This document shows positions 51,824 through 61,142 of a stretch of 64,000 nucleotides of DNA, in pieces. The first letter of the stretch is position 1. Every line of letters starts with the position of its first letter. Under the pieces are notes generated by a model that worked only from the letters and a program-made list of their open reading frames with translations, searched no databases and was not told the DNA's origin. A program made the translations under genes and the position numbers. The stretch is taken from NCBI RefSeq assembly GCF_010671925.1, contig NZ_JAAHIH010000005.1, forward strand, positions 930,001 to 994,000, written 5' to 3'. The stretch comes from Moorena sp. SIOASIH (GTDB lineage Bacteria > Cyanobacteriota > Cyanobacteriia > Cyanobacteriales > Coleofasciculaceae).

Positions 51824-52724
51824 ATGACAAAACGTGCAGATATTGGTAGCAAACGCCTAATCAGTCTCGCTCCTAATGCTTGGGTGCAATGGGTAACCGG
51901 TAATTCCCAAGTGCGGGCATCTCAGTTGCTGGATGCTGAGTTTCAATGGATTAGTCGCGAAAGCGATGTAATTGTTAAAGCGTCTAGTCCTCAACATAAA
52001 GAATTTCTGATTCTCAATGAATTACAACTACGCTATGACCAGAAGATGCCTCAGCGAATGCGCAATTATGTGGCCTTAGCTGAGGAGAAATACAACCTAT
52101 CCGCTTATCCAGTATTAATTAACATCTTGCCACCTCCAACCACGGTTACTATTGAAAATTGCTACGACAGGGAATTCATGGGATTAAAAGCTCCTGGGCG
52201 ATTATCGGGTAATTAATCTGTGGGAAGTAGAGGCGGAATTAGTATTAGAACAACCTTTGCCTCCCCTATTTCCATTTGTCCCGATCTTATTTGGAGGTGG
52301 TAGTGAATCGAAATTGCGCTCAGCGGTGCAGGCGCTACGAGCGGATCAAACCTTGAATCAACTAGAGCCATTGTTAGCTTTTTTCGCTAGCTTCGTGTTA
52401 GAGATACCTTTAATTCAACAAATCATGAGGTGGGATATGACAGTATTACGAGAATCACCCTGGTATCAAGAGATTTTACAAGAGGGTGTGGCTCAAGGCA
52501 TTGAACAAGGCATCCAACAAGGGGTTGCTCAAGGGATTGAACAAGGGATCCAAGAAGAACGTCGAGGCGGTTTAGAGCGCATCCTTAAACTGCGATTTTC
52601 GGAGATTCCTTCAGAGATATCCGTCAGAATTCAATCCTTAACTCTTGAACAATTAGAAGAGTTGATGGCAACAGCATTAACCGTTAACTCCCTAGATGAG
52701 TTTATGCAAAATTTGCCCAATTAA
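51824..52724 (+). pseudogene. Rpn-type nuclease/putative transposase (tandem copy 2, frameshifted)
   Basis: Begins ATGACAAAACGTGCAGATAT (M-T-K-R-A-D-I-G-S-K). After M-G-L-K-A-P the frame shifts: GCTCCTGGGCGATTAT carries one G more than needed to reach D-Y-R-V-I-N-L-W, so the first frame stops at 52216 and the remainder continues in another frame (from about 52197 to 52724). Otherwise about 95% like copy 1. A tandem duplication of roughly 1 kb, including the downstream hairpin and upstream GTAAGTCAATAATT, produced the pair. Confidence 0.85.
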
Positions 52725-52762
52725 TTAAATAAGGCCACACCCCACTTCGACCGTGGGGTGGG

Positions 52763-53755
52763 TTACTCTTGCCTATTGCCTAGACTCAGCAATCCTAACA
52801 AACCGGCTCCATAAGCAGGCTCATGGCGAGGCCAAATCACGTTAGCATTAGGGCAAAGCATTCCTAGGGATGATTCAAATTGCTGACGGATTGAGGAAAG
52901 ACCATGCCATACACTTCCGGTGGTTACTACCTCACATTCTGAGTCAGGGGTAAAGACGCTTTCAATTACAACTTGGGTAGCTCTTGCTAGTTGATTAACC
53001 GTATCTTCGATAATGCTAATGGCTACCTGATCCCCTTCAGCGGCTGCTTGATCCACAATTGGTGCTAAGGATGCAATTTCTTTGACTCCCCACCCTGGCT
53101 GATAAATGATATCTGTGATATAATTAAAGTTTGATAAGTTAAAATGGGTGGTGAAGCGCTCCTGAAGACTAGTTGTTGTTAGACTAGTTACGGCGCAGCC
53201 ATCATAGGCGTTGATAGCGGCTCGTAATCCAGAGATGGCAATGTGATAGGCACTGCCAACATCTCCTAGGATATGCCCCCAACCACCAACTCGCTTGGTA
53301 TTTCCTTGGGCATTGCGTCCAAAAACGATTGAGCCGGTGCCTGCGATCGCAACAACTCCCACAGGCTTACCGACTCCCCCCACTAAGGCAATCAAAGCAT
53401 CATCACAAATGACAACATTAGAGGGGAGTAATGCCCAAGTGACGGGAATTGTCTGACTTGACAACAACTGTTCGACGAAGCCTTGCACCACTTCTCTATC
53501 TCGTGGACGACCAACACCGGCTAATCCCAAACAAATCGCTTCCACTGTGACGGATTCTATGGATAGTTTAGCGGAAGCTTGTTGGGTGGCTAGGCGAATG
53601 GCTGATTCTATAGAGGCGAAAGCGGTTTTGATACCAACGGTGTGATAATTGGAGGCGTCGGCTTCTCCTCGACCTAGGACTTGACCTTGGTGGTTGAGGA
53701 CTACACAAAGGGTTTTAGTGGCACCGCCATCTATTCCGATTACACAACTGGTCAT
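52763..53755 (-). CDS. N-acetylglucosamine kinase (BadF/BadG/NAGK family)
   Basis: 330 residues. I-G-I-D-G-G-A-T-K-T (6-15) is the phosphate-1 loop of the actin-like ATPase fold; L-G-L-A-G-V-G-R-P, A-I-A-G-T-G-S-I (phosphate 2/adenosine) and G-G-W-G-H-I-L-G-D-V-G-S-A-Y-H are typical of NAGK-like sugar kinases. It phosphorylates GlcNAc or a related amino sugar, probably for peptidoglycan sugar recycling. Cytosolic, monocistronic. Its stop lies just beyond the hairpin shared by the Rpn-type copies. Confidence 0.85.
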   Translation of the reverse strand: MTSCVIGIDGGATKTLCVVLNHQGQVLGRGEADASNYHTVGIKTAFASIESAIRLATQQASAKLSIESVTVEAICLGLAGVGRPRDREVVQGFVEQLLSSQTIPVTWALLPSNVVICDDALIALVGGVGKPVGVVAIAGTGSIVFGRNAQGNTKRVGGWGHILGDVGSAYHIAISGLRAAINAYDGCAVTSLTTTSLQERFTTHFNLSNFNYITDIIYQPGWGVKEIASLAPIVDQAAAEGDQVAISIIEDTVNQLARATQVVIESVFTPDSECEVVTTGSVWHGLSSIRQQFESSLGMLCPNANVIWPRHEPAYGAGLLGLLSLGNRQE

Positions 53756-53769
53756 TTATAGTTAGTTGA

Positions 53770-53966
53770 CTCTAATGAAACACTGGCAAGATGCCAGTTC
53801 TACCAAGATGCCAGTTCTACACAAGCAAAGAAATGAAACTGGCAAGATGCCAGTTCTACGCACATTGACACTGGCAAGATGCCAGTTCTACCAAGATGAA
53901 ATACATGAAACTGGCAAGATGCCAGTTCTACCCAAGATGCCAGTTCTACCCAAGATGCCAGTTTAG
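53770..53966. repeat. Array of small hairpins (ACTGGCAAGATGCCAGT)
   Basis: ACTGGCA/TGCCAGT hairpins occur four times in full and several times as half units (AAGATGCCAGTTCTAC). A HIP1 site follows at 53968. Related in layout to CGGGCATCTTGCCCG hairpins elsewhere. Confidence 0.85.
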
Positions 53967-54088
53967 CGATCGCATTCAAAACTAGCCAAAAGCCTACAAT
54001 TAGTTGTTATCTGAGTCTTCTTGCTTGAGAAGGGCATCCAGTAATACTGTTTGTCATAGGATGACTATTTTATGGTAATTCCTGGTAT

Positions 54089-55351
54089 TTACTGGCAAAA
54101 GCCGTAAGTGTAGCCATCTTTCTTGTGAACCCTGACCAAATTCTTAACGTGTAAGCTTATTGCCTTCTCCCCTGGGATTGTGTAATTGAATGAGTTGCTT
54201 TTACTTCTAGGGTTAACTCTTCCAAACTCCCCAGTCAGAAGGTTTTTGGCTATATCTCCACTGCACCAACCTTTGATTGGTTTTAATGGGTTGTGCCTAA
54301 TCGGGTAACCGTACTTGTTCAGTGCTGCTTTTTGCCTGCCTCCGTGTCCCTTGCAATTGACCAACAGTGGCTGAGAGGTTCTCAAGACCAAGGTCTCAAT
54401 ATCCCCGACACAGGCGGCATCAATCCAATGCTCTTTGGGAAAACCGAACTTATTCCGGTTGTATTTAGTTTGTGCTCCTGTTCCAGTAACTACGGACTTA
54501 ATACTCTGAAGCACTTTTACTAACTTGTTCCGAGTTACATTTACTGCTGCCGCATCTTTCAACGGTTGCTTGGCTTTGTTTTTAATTTTTTGAAGTAAAT
54601 TTGGTTTTTTCTTCAAAAATTCTTCTATTGGTTTATTTCCTTTGCGTTGGTTACATTTTTCACATGCTAGACAAAGATTGCTAACCCGATTACTTCCACC
54701 AAGTGACTTTGGGTGAATGTGTTCAATTTGCAATGGGACCGATTGCTTACCGCAGTAAGTGCATTCCCTCCCCCATTTCTCCAGTAAATACTCCCTGACT
54801 TCATATCCGCGTCGTTCCCCTTGTTGGTACTGAACGCCGTTGATTTCCGGGTTTTCCATTTTCTGAGTATCAAACTTAACTCTTTCGACCCAAATCTCTT
54901 TAATCGGGCAAAACTTGATTAATCGTTTCACCCAAGTCTGAATCGTCAAAATCCTGTGTTCTAAGCTAGGTGGAAGCCATCCCTCTGGACGTTTACGGTT
55001 AAGGAATCTTGGCTTTCTGTAGCGAGTGTGACGGTTACGCCTTCCGCGTCTTACAGCTCTTCTAGACTCTAGTTTTTTCTTGATCAATCCTCCTCTGTGC
55101 TCTAATTCCATTCCCCAGATAACTTGGTTATTTTGTACTAGAGCAAATCCAGTTACCTTGCTGCCAGGGTCAATTTTTAGTTGACATGGCGATATAGTTG
55201 GATTCATGACAGAAGTTTTCAAGATAATTGTAAAAGGATACATTCTTAAAACCGCCGCTTTACCTTTGTCTAGTAACCTTCGTGCTTTTTTTGGTGGAAT
55301 TGGGTTTAATGGTTGAAAGTTTGTATCTATGACAAATACGTAATTTTGCAT
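54089..55351 (-). CDS. iscB: IscB, RNA-guided HNH/RuvC endonuclease of an IS200/IS605-type element
   Basis: 420 residues from ATG 55351 (M-Q-N-Y-V-F-V-I-D-T). The PLMP-like start P-L-N-P-I-P-P-K-K-A-R-R-L-L, RuvC-I K-I-D-P-G-S-K (D61), Arg-rich bridge helix (about 90-116), RuvC-II I-W-V-E-R (E156), HNH with zinc Cys pairs (C-T-Y-C, I-E-H-I-H-P-K-S-L-G-G-S, C-x-x-C-N-Q-R-K-G-N) and RuvC-III H-W-I-D-A (H308, D311) are all intact. IscB cuts DNA using an omega-RNA encoded just upstream and is the ancestor group of Cas9. No TnpA accompanies it. Sequence before 55351 is the RNA, not an N-terminal extension. Confidence 0.9.
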   Translation of the reverse strand: MQNYVFVIDTNFQPLNPIPPKKARRLLDKGKAAVLRMYPFTIILKTSVMNPTISPCQLKIDPGSKVTGFALVQNNQVIWGMELEHRGGLIKKKLESRRAVRRGRRNRHTRYRKPRFLNRKRPEGWLPPSLEHRILTIQTWVKRLIKFCPIKEIWVERVKFDTQKMENPEINGVQYQQGERRGYEVREYLLEKWGRECTYCGKQSVPLQIEHIHPKSLGGSNRVSNLCLACEKCNQRKGNKPIEEFLKKKPNLLQKIKNKAKQPLKDAAAVNVTRNKLVKVLQSIKSVVTGTGAQTKYNRNKFGFPKEHWIDAACVGDIETLVLRTSQPLLVNCKGHGGRQKAALNKYGYPIRHNPLKPIKGWCSGDIAKNLLTGEFGRVNPRSKSNSFNYTIPGEKAISLHVKNLVRVHKKDGYTYGFCQ

Positions 55352-55545
55352 GGTTAATGCCTCTGAGTTGGTAATGTGTTCCTTGACAATGTTGTAATGG
55401 CTTGTTGGGCTAACCACACGTTTGCCTTTGTCTTAATGGCTAGCGATAGAGCTAGAAGCTGGAGTTCACCCCTAGGTATCGTCACCAAAACAACGTAGGA
55501 AGTAAATCCTGAGTCTGCAACCTAGTCGGCAATCCCCAGATTTAC
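55352..55545 (-). ncRNA. Predicted IscB omega-RNA region
   Basis: IscB elements encode their guide scaffold directly 5' of iscB. The minus strand here contains hairpin-forming words typical of such RNAs (CCTAGGGGTGAACTCC, CTTCTAGCTCTATCGCTAGC, GCCATTAAGACAAAGGC). Limits are approximate. The guide should lie at the distal end near 55530-55560, which overlaps the end of the next small gene. Confidence 0.55.
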
Positions 55546-55709
55546 CGGGAATTACCAAGGCTTAAACTAGGTGTGACTTGCACCAGGGTATTGATCACAT
55601 CACTGGTTTTGGTGAAGGGTTTACCTTGATACTCGCAGTAGGCTGACCAAATTAAAGGAATAGCAATAAGTCCGACCAGCCAACGCTTGATGATTTTAGG
55701 ATTATACAT
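55542..55709 (-). CDS. Small predicted membrane protein
   Basis: 55 residues (M-Y-N-P-K-I-I-K-R-W-L-V-G-L-I-A-I-P-L-I-W), with one N-terminal hydrophobic helix after positive residues and a short outside part (E-Y-Q-G-K-P-F-T-K-T-S-D-V-I-N-T-L-V). TTCTCCCTGCCC on the plus strand gives a GGGCAGGGAGAA-type ribosome site before the ATG. Divergent from the sigma-factor gene; related small genes may belong to the sigma/DUF1822/CHAT cluster. Family not recognised. Confidence 0.5.
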   Translation of the reverse strand: MYNPKIIKRWLVGLIAIPLIWSAYCEYQGKPFTKTSDVINTLVQVTPSLSLGNSR

Positions 55710-55900
55710 GGGCAGGGAGAAAAAACAACAGCCTCATCTGTTTTTGTTAACCCTCTCCAAATAGCCATTCCATGCCAAATCGAGCTAGAGAGCCCATTTC
55801 AAAAATTTTTTCCGACTTTGCATAGAATCCGGGGTTGGCCACCGTTAGTTATGTAGGAACTAAGGTGCATCCAGGAGATGGATTGAAATGGAGTTAACCC

Positions 55901-56558
55901 ATGGACGAACTGGGCGAACGACTGCAACAGCTAGCTATAGAAGCTCGAAAGCATTCCCCAAAAAGCCGTGACCGTCGTCTAGCCCTGACTCGGCTAATTC
56001 AAATGATTCAAGGATCCGGCAGATTATCTCGCAGGAGATATGACACTCCTCAAGAGGTTTACGATGAAGCACTTCAAGAGACTTGGTTGTATGTGTTCAA
56101 AAAAATTGACACTTATGAACCGAGAGGTCCGGTGATTAACTGGATTAATAGTGTTCTTAAGTGGCGGTTGATTGATGCGAGGAAACGACATACCAAACAG
56201 GGACGGGTGTACTCACTAGATGCACCAATAAACTCTTCCGATGGGGGTAAAGTCAATCAATCAGGTATGACCTATTTAGATACCGTTGCCCAACCAGAAG
56301 ACACTCCGTTACCTTCACAGCTTATACGTCAGTGTATTGAAGAAGACTCTGATGGGCTGTTTGCCAGCAAACACGTTAGGGGACATCCTCAGGCCAACTT
56401 CAGAACTATAGCTCTTTTATACCTTGACCAGAATAGTTGGTAACAGACTGCTGTAGCAGTTGGGTTAAAGCCAAAGCAATGGTCAACGGTGCAAAGTTTC
56501 TACTGGCGCTCTTGCAAGTATTTTGCTGACACGTTTAAGGAATACTTACAGGAATAAC
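55901..56558 (+). pseudogene. ECF-like sigma factor with in-frame TAA
   Basis: Reads from ATG 55901 through region 2 (E-V-Y-D-E-A-L-Q-E-T-W-L-Y-V-F-K-K-I-D-T-Y with W-I-N-S-V-L-K-W-R-L-I-D-A-R-K-R) to TAA 56441-56443 after Q-N-S-W. The same frame continues with Q-T-A-V-A-V-G-L-K-P-K-Q-W-S-T-V-Q-S-F-Y and ends at 56558, supplying the region 4 HTH. A CAA-to-TAA change explains the stop. The truncated 180-residue form would lack promoter -35 binding. In cyanobacteria this type often precedes DUF1822 and CHAT genes, as here. Confidence 0.8.
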
Positions 56559-56593
56559 TGACAAACAAGATTCAATGTATCGAGAGAGTAACA

Positions 56594-57520
56594 ATGAATA
56601 ACTTAACGGAAAAATTAGCATTTTCTGTGCCTATTACCCGAGGTACCTATCAACTAGCAGAAACCTTTAGTCGGGAACAGCAGTAACCGGGCAAAGCTCA
56701 AGACGTTTACCTAAATACATTAGCAGTTTATGCAGTAAACTTCTACTTACAGTGTATGGAAGTAGAAACCGATTTACCAGCAAGTGATAGCAGCAATCCA
56801 GCCCTGCGATCGCTGATGAATGTATCCGACTTAATGGTTAAAGATTGGGGTAAATTGGAATGTCGTCCTGTTTTACCTGGTGACCTAGTTTGTCACATAC
56901 CACCAGAAAGTCGGCAAGACCGAGTTGGTTATGTGGTGGTAGAAATTAATCAACCAAGTAATCAAGCTAAACTACTAGGATTTGCCAAAACTGCAGTGGA
57001 AGGAAGCTTGGAGATTAGTAAAATCCAGTCTCTTGAGCAGTTAATTAACCAATTACCAGAGCAATTACCAGAGCTGGAATCAAATGTCGTAAAATTACTG
57101 GAATGGTTGAAGGGTAATTTTGAATTAGGTTGGCAATCGGTTAACGATTTGCTGTCTCCACAACTGAGACCAGCATTTAGAAATACCGAATACCAGCAAC
57201 AACGAGCTAAACCAATTGATTTATTTGATTTAGGGCTAGAATTAGCGGGTAATCCTGTCGTTTTAATTATTACTGTCGGAAAAATTGACAAGGAAACTGC
57301 CAGCGTTCGAGCCCAAGTTTATCCCAACGGTGAAGCACTAACCTTGCCTCCGAATTTGAAACTATCGGTACTAACTGCAACTGGAGAGGTTTTTACCGAA
57401 GTAACGGCCAGAAGTGATGATGAATTCATCCAATATCAGTTTAATGCCCAACGGGGAGATAACTTTGGAATTCAGGTATCTTTAGGTGAAGCTAGTGTAA
57501 CGGAAAGGTTTCAGGTTTGA
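56594..57520 (+). pseudogene. DUF1822 family protein with in-frame TAA
   Basis: The frame starts at ATG 56594 (M-N-N-L-T-E-K-L-A-F-S-V-P-I-T), is interrupted by TAA 56684-56686 after R-E-Q-Q, and continues V-Y-L-N-T-L-A-V-Y-A-V-N-F-Y-L-Q-C-M-E-V-E-T-D-L, a signature of DUF1822. From ATG 56756, 254 residues remain open (L-E-C-R-P-V-L-P-G and a beta-rich C-terminus). One C-to-T change suffices. Function unknown; the family accompanies sigma factors and CHAT proteases in cyanobacteria. Confidence 0.8.
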
Positions 57521-57531
57521 GCTAAAGCGGT

Positions 57532-57702
<171 letters not shown>

Positions 57703-57797
57703 AACAGATATTAAACCAATGCTTACCGGTTTTATTCAAAGATAACTGAGAGGATATCTGAAAAGTTTTTTGATACTGAATTTTGCCCCCCTAGCCA

Positions 57798-57823
57798 CCC
57801 AAGCGAGGGATTGCTCGCTTGGG
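57798..57823. repeat. Perfect 10-bp stem-loop
   Basis: CCCAAGCGAG, six bases, CTCGCTTGGG. No T tract adjoins it. Confidence 0.6.
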
Positions 57824-57851
57824 GGGAACAAGAGTCAATTTGCTTCTAAAA

Positions 57852-58027
57852 GTCCCCCAAAATTGATACCGTTGGCGAAATTAATATTTGTTTACACAAG
57901 AGTAGCAGATGGGTAACTTTAAGTTCATGCTCCCCCAGAATTGGGGGTTGGGGGGCTATAAAGACTGCTGTCTTCAGGCTGATATTACTAAATGTTAAAT
58001 TCGCCAGCAGTATCAAAATTGGGGGAC
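57852..58027. mobile_element. MITE-like element, 176 bp
   Basis: GTCCCCCAAAATTGATAC at the left and its exact reverse complement GTATCAAAATTGGGGGAC at the right; similarity continues inwards to about 32 bp (GGCGAAATT / AAATTCGCC). No coding capacity. Confidence 0.75.
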
Positions 58028-58072
58028 CAACGGGGGCTTGGATGTAGCAAATGGGACTTCTCAGACAACCTC

Positions 58073-58186
58073 TGATAGCTGAAAGCTGATAACTGATAGC
58101 TGATAGCTGATAGCTGATAGCTGATAGCTGAAAGCTGATAACTGAAAGCTGATAGCTGATAGCTGATAGCTGACTGCTTATTAAAA
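58073..58186. repeat. Heptanucleotide array (GATAGCT, GAAAGCT, GATAACT)
   Basis: About 14 units ending 20 bp before the CHAT gene start. Confidence 0.95.
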
Positions 58187-58203
58187 TTGTCAAACATAGA
58201 TCA

Positions 58204-59223
58204 ATGAAGAGGCTGTTAACGTTAATATTAGACGGAGAAATTGAGCAGGGGTTTGATGCCACCCTGGAAATTCGGCAAGGGGATCTCCATTCTCCGTCCC
58301 AAACTCGGATTAAAGGGCGGTTGTCGGGGAATCGAGACTTACTCAACTGTTATCGCCATTGGCAGCAACGGTATCTGAGTTTGGAAATGCTATTTCGTGC
58401 TCTGAGTGCCAATCCCGAACAGGTGACCAATTCATCCCAGCGGGGTGAAGCCTTTGCGGCTTGTCGGCGAGCAGCTGAGGTGTTGGAAGGGAGTCTTAAT
58501 CACTGGCTTAATACTGACCTAGAGTTTCGCTCGATTCGGGATAAGTTATTGCGCTCGGGGAAAAAATTTCAACTTCTGTTACAGACCAATAATCCCTGGC
58601 TGCGTCGGTTTCCCTGGCACCGCTGGGATTTACTGGCGGAAGCCCAGGCGGACGTTGCCCTGAGTGCCATTGAATACGATTGTCCCAACCCCCTTAACCG
58701 GCAGCCTACTCCCAAGGGCAAGGTGAAAATTCTGGCAATTTTGGGTCAGGGTGCCAATCTTAACCAGCAAGCTGATCAGCAGGCGTTGGAGGAGTTGGCG
58801 GGAAAGGCGGGGGCACAAATTACCTGGCGGCAGGAACCCCAGGCATCTGAATTGAATCAGCAGTTATGGGAGCAGGGGTGGGATATTCTGTTTTTTGCTG
58901 GTCACAGTGGCACTTCCCAAGAGGGGCAGCGGGGGGAAATTCAACTCAATCAGACCGAACGGTTGACTATCGATGATCTGCGGTTTGCCTTGAAGAAAGC
59001 GATTGGCCGTAGGCCACGCTACGCGAACGCACGAGGATTGCAGTTAGCTATTTTTAATTCCTGTGATGGTCTCGGCTTAGCCTACCAGTTGGCAGCACAG
59101 CAGGATTTGTATTTGCCCCAGGTGATTGTGATGGCCGAGAAAGTGCCAGACCCAGTATCACCCAAGTTTTTGCGGTATTTTCTGGAAGCTTACATCCATC
59201 CGGGGTTGACCCGAGGCTGTTAG
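58204..59223 (+). CDS. CHAT-domain protein, C-terminally truncated
   Basis: 339 residues. Catalytic His234 (F-F-A-G-H-S-G-T) and Cys287 (I-F-N-S-C-D-G-L-G) of the caspase-like CHAT fold are intact. N-terminal part (1-170) is the effector-associated region usual in DUF1822-linked CHAT proteins. Two alterations are seen: residues G-R-R-P-R-Y-A-N-A (about 268-276) are coded by a REP-like repeat (59003-59030) inserted in frame, and the protein ends soon after K-F-L-R-Y-F-L-E-A-Y, where relatives continue further; an IS607 element follows. Probably no longer functional, though the dyad remains. Confidence 0.75.
   Translation: MKRLLTLILDGEIEQGFDATLEIRQGDLHSPSQTRIKGRLSGNRDLLNCYRHWQQRYLSLEMLFRALSANPEQVTNSSQRGEAFAACRRAAEVLEGSLNHWLNTDLEFRSIRDKLLRSGKKFQLLLQTNNPWLRRFPWHRWDLLAEAQADVALSAIEYDCPNPLNRQPTPKGKVKILAILGQGANLNQQADQQALEELAGKAGAQITWRQEPQASELNQQLWEQGWDILFFAGHSGTSQEGQRGEIQLNQTERLTIDDLRFALKKAIGRRPRYANARGLQLAIFNSCDGLGLAYQLAAQQDLYLPQVIVMAEKVPDPVSPKFLRYFLEAYIHPGLTRGC
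59003..59030. repeat. REP-like element within the CHAT gene
   Basis: GGCCGTAGGCCACGCTACGC plus GAACGC: an intergenic repeat of this window found inside a coding sequence, preserving the frame. Confidence 0.75.
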
Positions 59224-59321
59224 TGCTTGAACTAACTGAAGAGGATTTTCAGGATCAGTACCAGGATGACCAGGAATAGCCTTTGGGTAGTGCAGCATTT
59301 AACCAGCTCAAAAGGCTTTTT

Positions 59322-60434
59322 TCAAGCATCTTGAACAAGTATGGCATCACCATTGCTGGTGAAGGCAGCTGCCTGCAAAGACCGAATCATGATGTTTCGG
59401 CCGCCACCGATGTCCCTCGGCAATTCCATCTTACATTCAGGACATCGAAAAATTTTCGAGCCACCTAGCTTGTTGTGCCGATGACCACAGTTGGTACAAG
59501 TTTTGCTGGTGTAGGATTCGTTGCACCGCACCACCAGTACATTCTTCCTAGCTGCCATCTGAGTTAAATGCTGGGCAAACTTGTAATGACTCCAACTCAA
59601 CATATTCCTAACAGTTTTCCGGTTAATCTTCCTCGATGACTTGAGTACCATTTTACTGGTAGCAAACGTTGGCAGGAAGATTAACTTGTATTTGCCAATC
59701 AGGAATGATGCGACCTTGGAGTGCAAATCTTTGACCAAGCACTGAATCTTTTCCCTGATCCGGTCGGCAGCTTTCCGCATTTTGTGCCGTTGCCGCTTGA
59801 AAGGAGACTTGGTAGCACGAGAAAGGAGTTGGTCAAGGTGTGAGCATAGTCGGTTGATACGCCCAATGTCGCCCTTACCAATCTCCAAGACATTCTCACC
59901 ATCGTAGCCCGTCAAGAAAGCACGGTTTCCAGGGTCGAGAGCAATTACCCTTTCTTGTTTGGTAGGTTCGGTTTCCACATGAACGGGGAAACAGCCATAC
60001 CACTTCCCCCGCTGGTAAACTAATTCAGTACCATACTCGGATTGACTAGGCAAAGGTTTGGATGCTTTAAAGGTCAAACCCTTAGTTTTCTTGGGATACC
60101 AAGTACCGTTGTTGAAATTCCCTACCTTGAACTGAATGGTTTGAGATTTACTTTGGCAAGACTTGAACTTGGCTTGACCGCCATTAGCTTTCCCTTGCCT
60201 GTAGGCGTCTATCGCCTCATCGCAAGCTTCTTGAGCTTGATGCCCAGGTAACTCCCTAACCCAATCTGGTATTGCCAAACTGCTTCGGTAGGCTTTTTGC
60301 AGGTCATCTTTGAGATTAAACCCGTTTTTTAACTGCTCCAGTGCCCAGTTAAAAACTTGCCGGTAGGCTGCCAGCCATTGCTTCCAAACCTTGTGCAGTT
60401 CAACAGTTGGATACAGCCTGATTTTCCTAACACT
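59322..60434 (-). CDS. tnpB: TnpB of an IS607-type element (catalytic Glu possibly lost)
   Basis: About 370 residues from the family start near S-V-R-K-I-R-L-Y-P-T; the frame is open up to 60890, but that part is the recombinase gene in another frame, and no ATG/GTG/TTG start fits well. RuvC-I V-I-A-L-D-P-G-N-R-A-F, zinc finger C-T-N-C-G-H and C-P-E-C, RuvC-III R-D-I-G-G-G-R-N-I. At the RuvC-II position relatives known to me have L-P-T-F-E-T/S; here it reads L-P-T-F-A-T-S-K-M, replacing the catalytic Glu with Ala. TnpB is an RNA-guided nuclease that preserves its element; this copy may bind but not cut. Confidence 0.8.
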   Translation of the reverse strand, partial: SVRKIRLYPTVELHKVWKQWLAAYRQVFNWALEQLKNGFNLKDDLQKAYRSSLAIPDWVRELPGHQAQEACDEAIDAYRQGKANGGQAKFKSCQSKSQTIQFKVGNFNNGTWYPKKTKGLTFKASKPLPSQSEYGTELVYQRGKWYGCFPVHVETEPTKQERVIALDPGNRAFLTGYDGENVLEIGKGDIGRINRLCSHLDQLLSRATKSPFKRQRHKMRKAADRIREKIQCLVKDLHSKVASFLIGKYKLIFLPTFATSKMVLKSSRKINRKTVRNMLSWSHYKFAQHLTQMAARKNVLVVRCNESYTSKTCTNCGHRHNKLGGSKIFRCPECKMELPRDIGGGRNIMIRSLQAAAFTSNGDAILVQDA

Positions 60435-61080
60435 GTTTGGTGCTAGTTTGGTGGATTTTCGGGAGTGGCTGTGCCTTTTTGTCTGCTTGTAACGCTTCCC
60501 GGAATTTCTTTTGGTATTTTCCCAATCCGTAAAGCCTATAACTGAAGCAATGGAGGATGGACAGCATATCTTCGACCAATTCTTGCTCCTTGCTGAGCTT
60601 GCACTCACCCCAAACCATGAGTTGGCACTGATTTTTTTCACACAGCCATCTAACCAGTTCGATGGCAAATCTGAGCAATCGGTCTGGGTGGGCAACCACA
60701 AGGCATTGGAGATCGCCTCGGAGAAATCTGTCCAGAATGGCGAGGAATTGTCCCCTCCTAAAATTGAGTCTGGAGCCAATTTCTGATATGTGTTCTGCTT
60801 CTGGGAATCTTGAACGTAGTAGTTCAGTTTGTCTTTCAAAATCATCGCGCTGGGAATAAGTTGAGACCCGCGCATAGCAAACAGTGACAATTGGTCGGGA
60901 TTTTCCTGCTGCCTCCTAGATTTATTGAAGGTTGTAGCGTCTTTGACCCTTTGGCTTCCTGATTGCTTTGAGCCTGGCTTCTGTTTCCGATCACCTAAGT
61001 GTTTTTGAGTTGACTCATCGAATTGTGGCGGATTTATTCGGCGTGAAATCTCTCCTTAATAACCGCTTAAATTTCCTCTT
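60427..61080 (-). pseudogene. tnpA: IS607-family serine recombinase TnpA, decayed
   Basis: The resolvase-like catalytic part reads cleanly from V-T-V-C-Y-A-R-V-S-T-Y-S-Q-R (about 60890, catalytic Ser in A-R-V-S) to Q-T-S-T-K-Q-C (60427). Upstream in the same frame, an excisionase-like HTH is recognisable (V-N-S-K-T-L-R, E-A-R-L-K-A-I-R-K-P-K-G-Q-R-R-Y-N-L) but contains TGA, TGA, TAA and TAG stops, one at the expected Trp of R-W-E. The recombinase frame overlaps the open tnpB frame. Transposition in cis is unlikely. Confidence 0.8.
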
Positions 61081-61142
61081 ACTAGTATAGTAAAAAATAA
61101 GTGGTATCAACGATTAATCAATGATTTTTTTATTTAGTGCTA

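Noticed and set aside
53770..53966. Possible CRISPR-like or protein-coding repeat
   Set aside because: Spacing is irregular, spacers are not unique and units are small hairpins; the forward frame (KMPVL)n is a repeat artefact.
55352..55417. 22-residue N-terminal extension of IscB
   Set aside because: The family begins at M-Q-N-Y-V-F-V; upstream sequence belongs to the omega-RNA.
60434..60890. Long N-terminal extension of TnpB
   Set aside because: The same DNA codes the conserved IS607 recombinase domain in another frame; the extension has no family resemblance.
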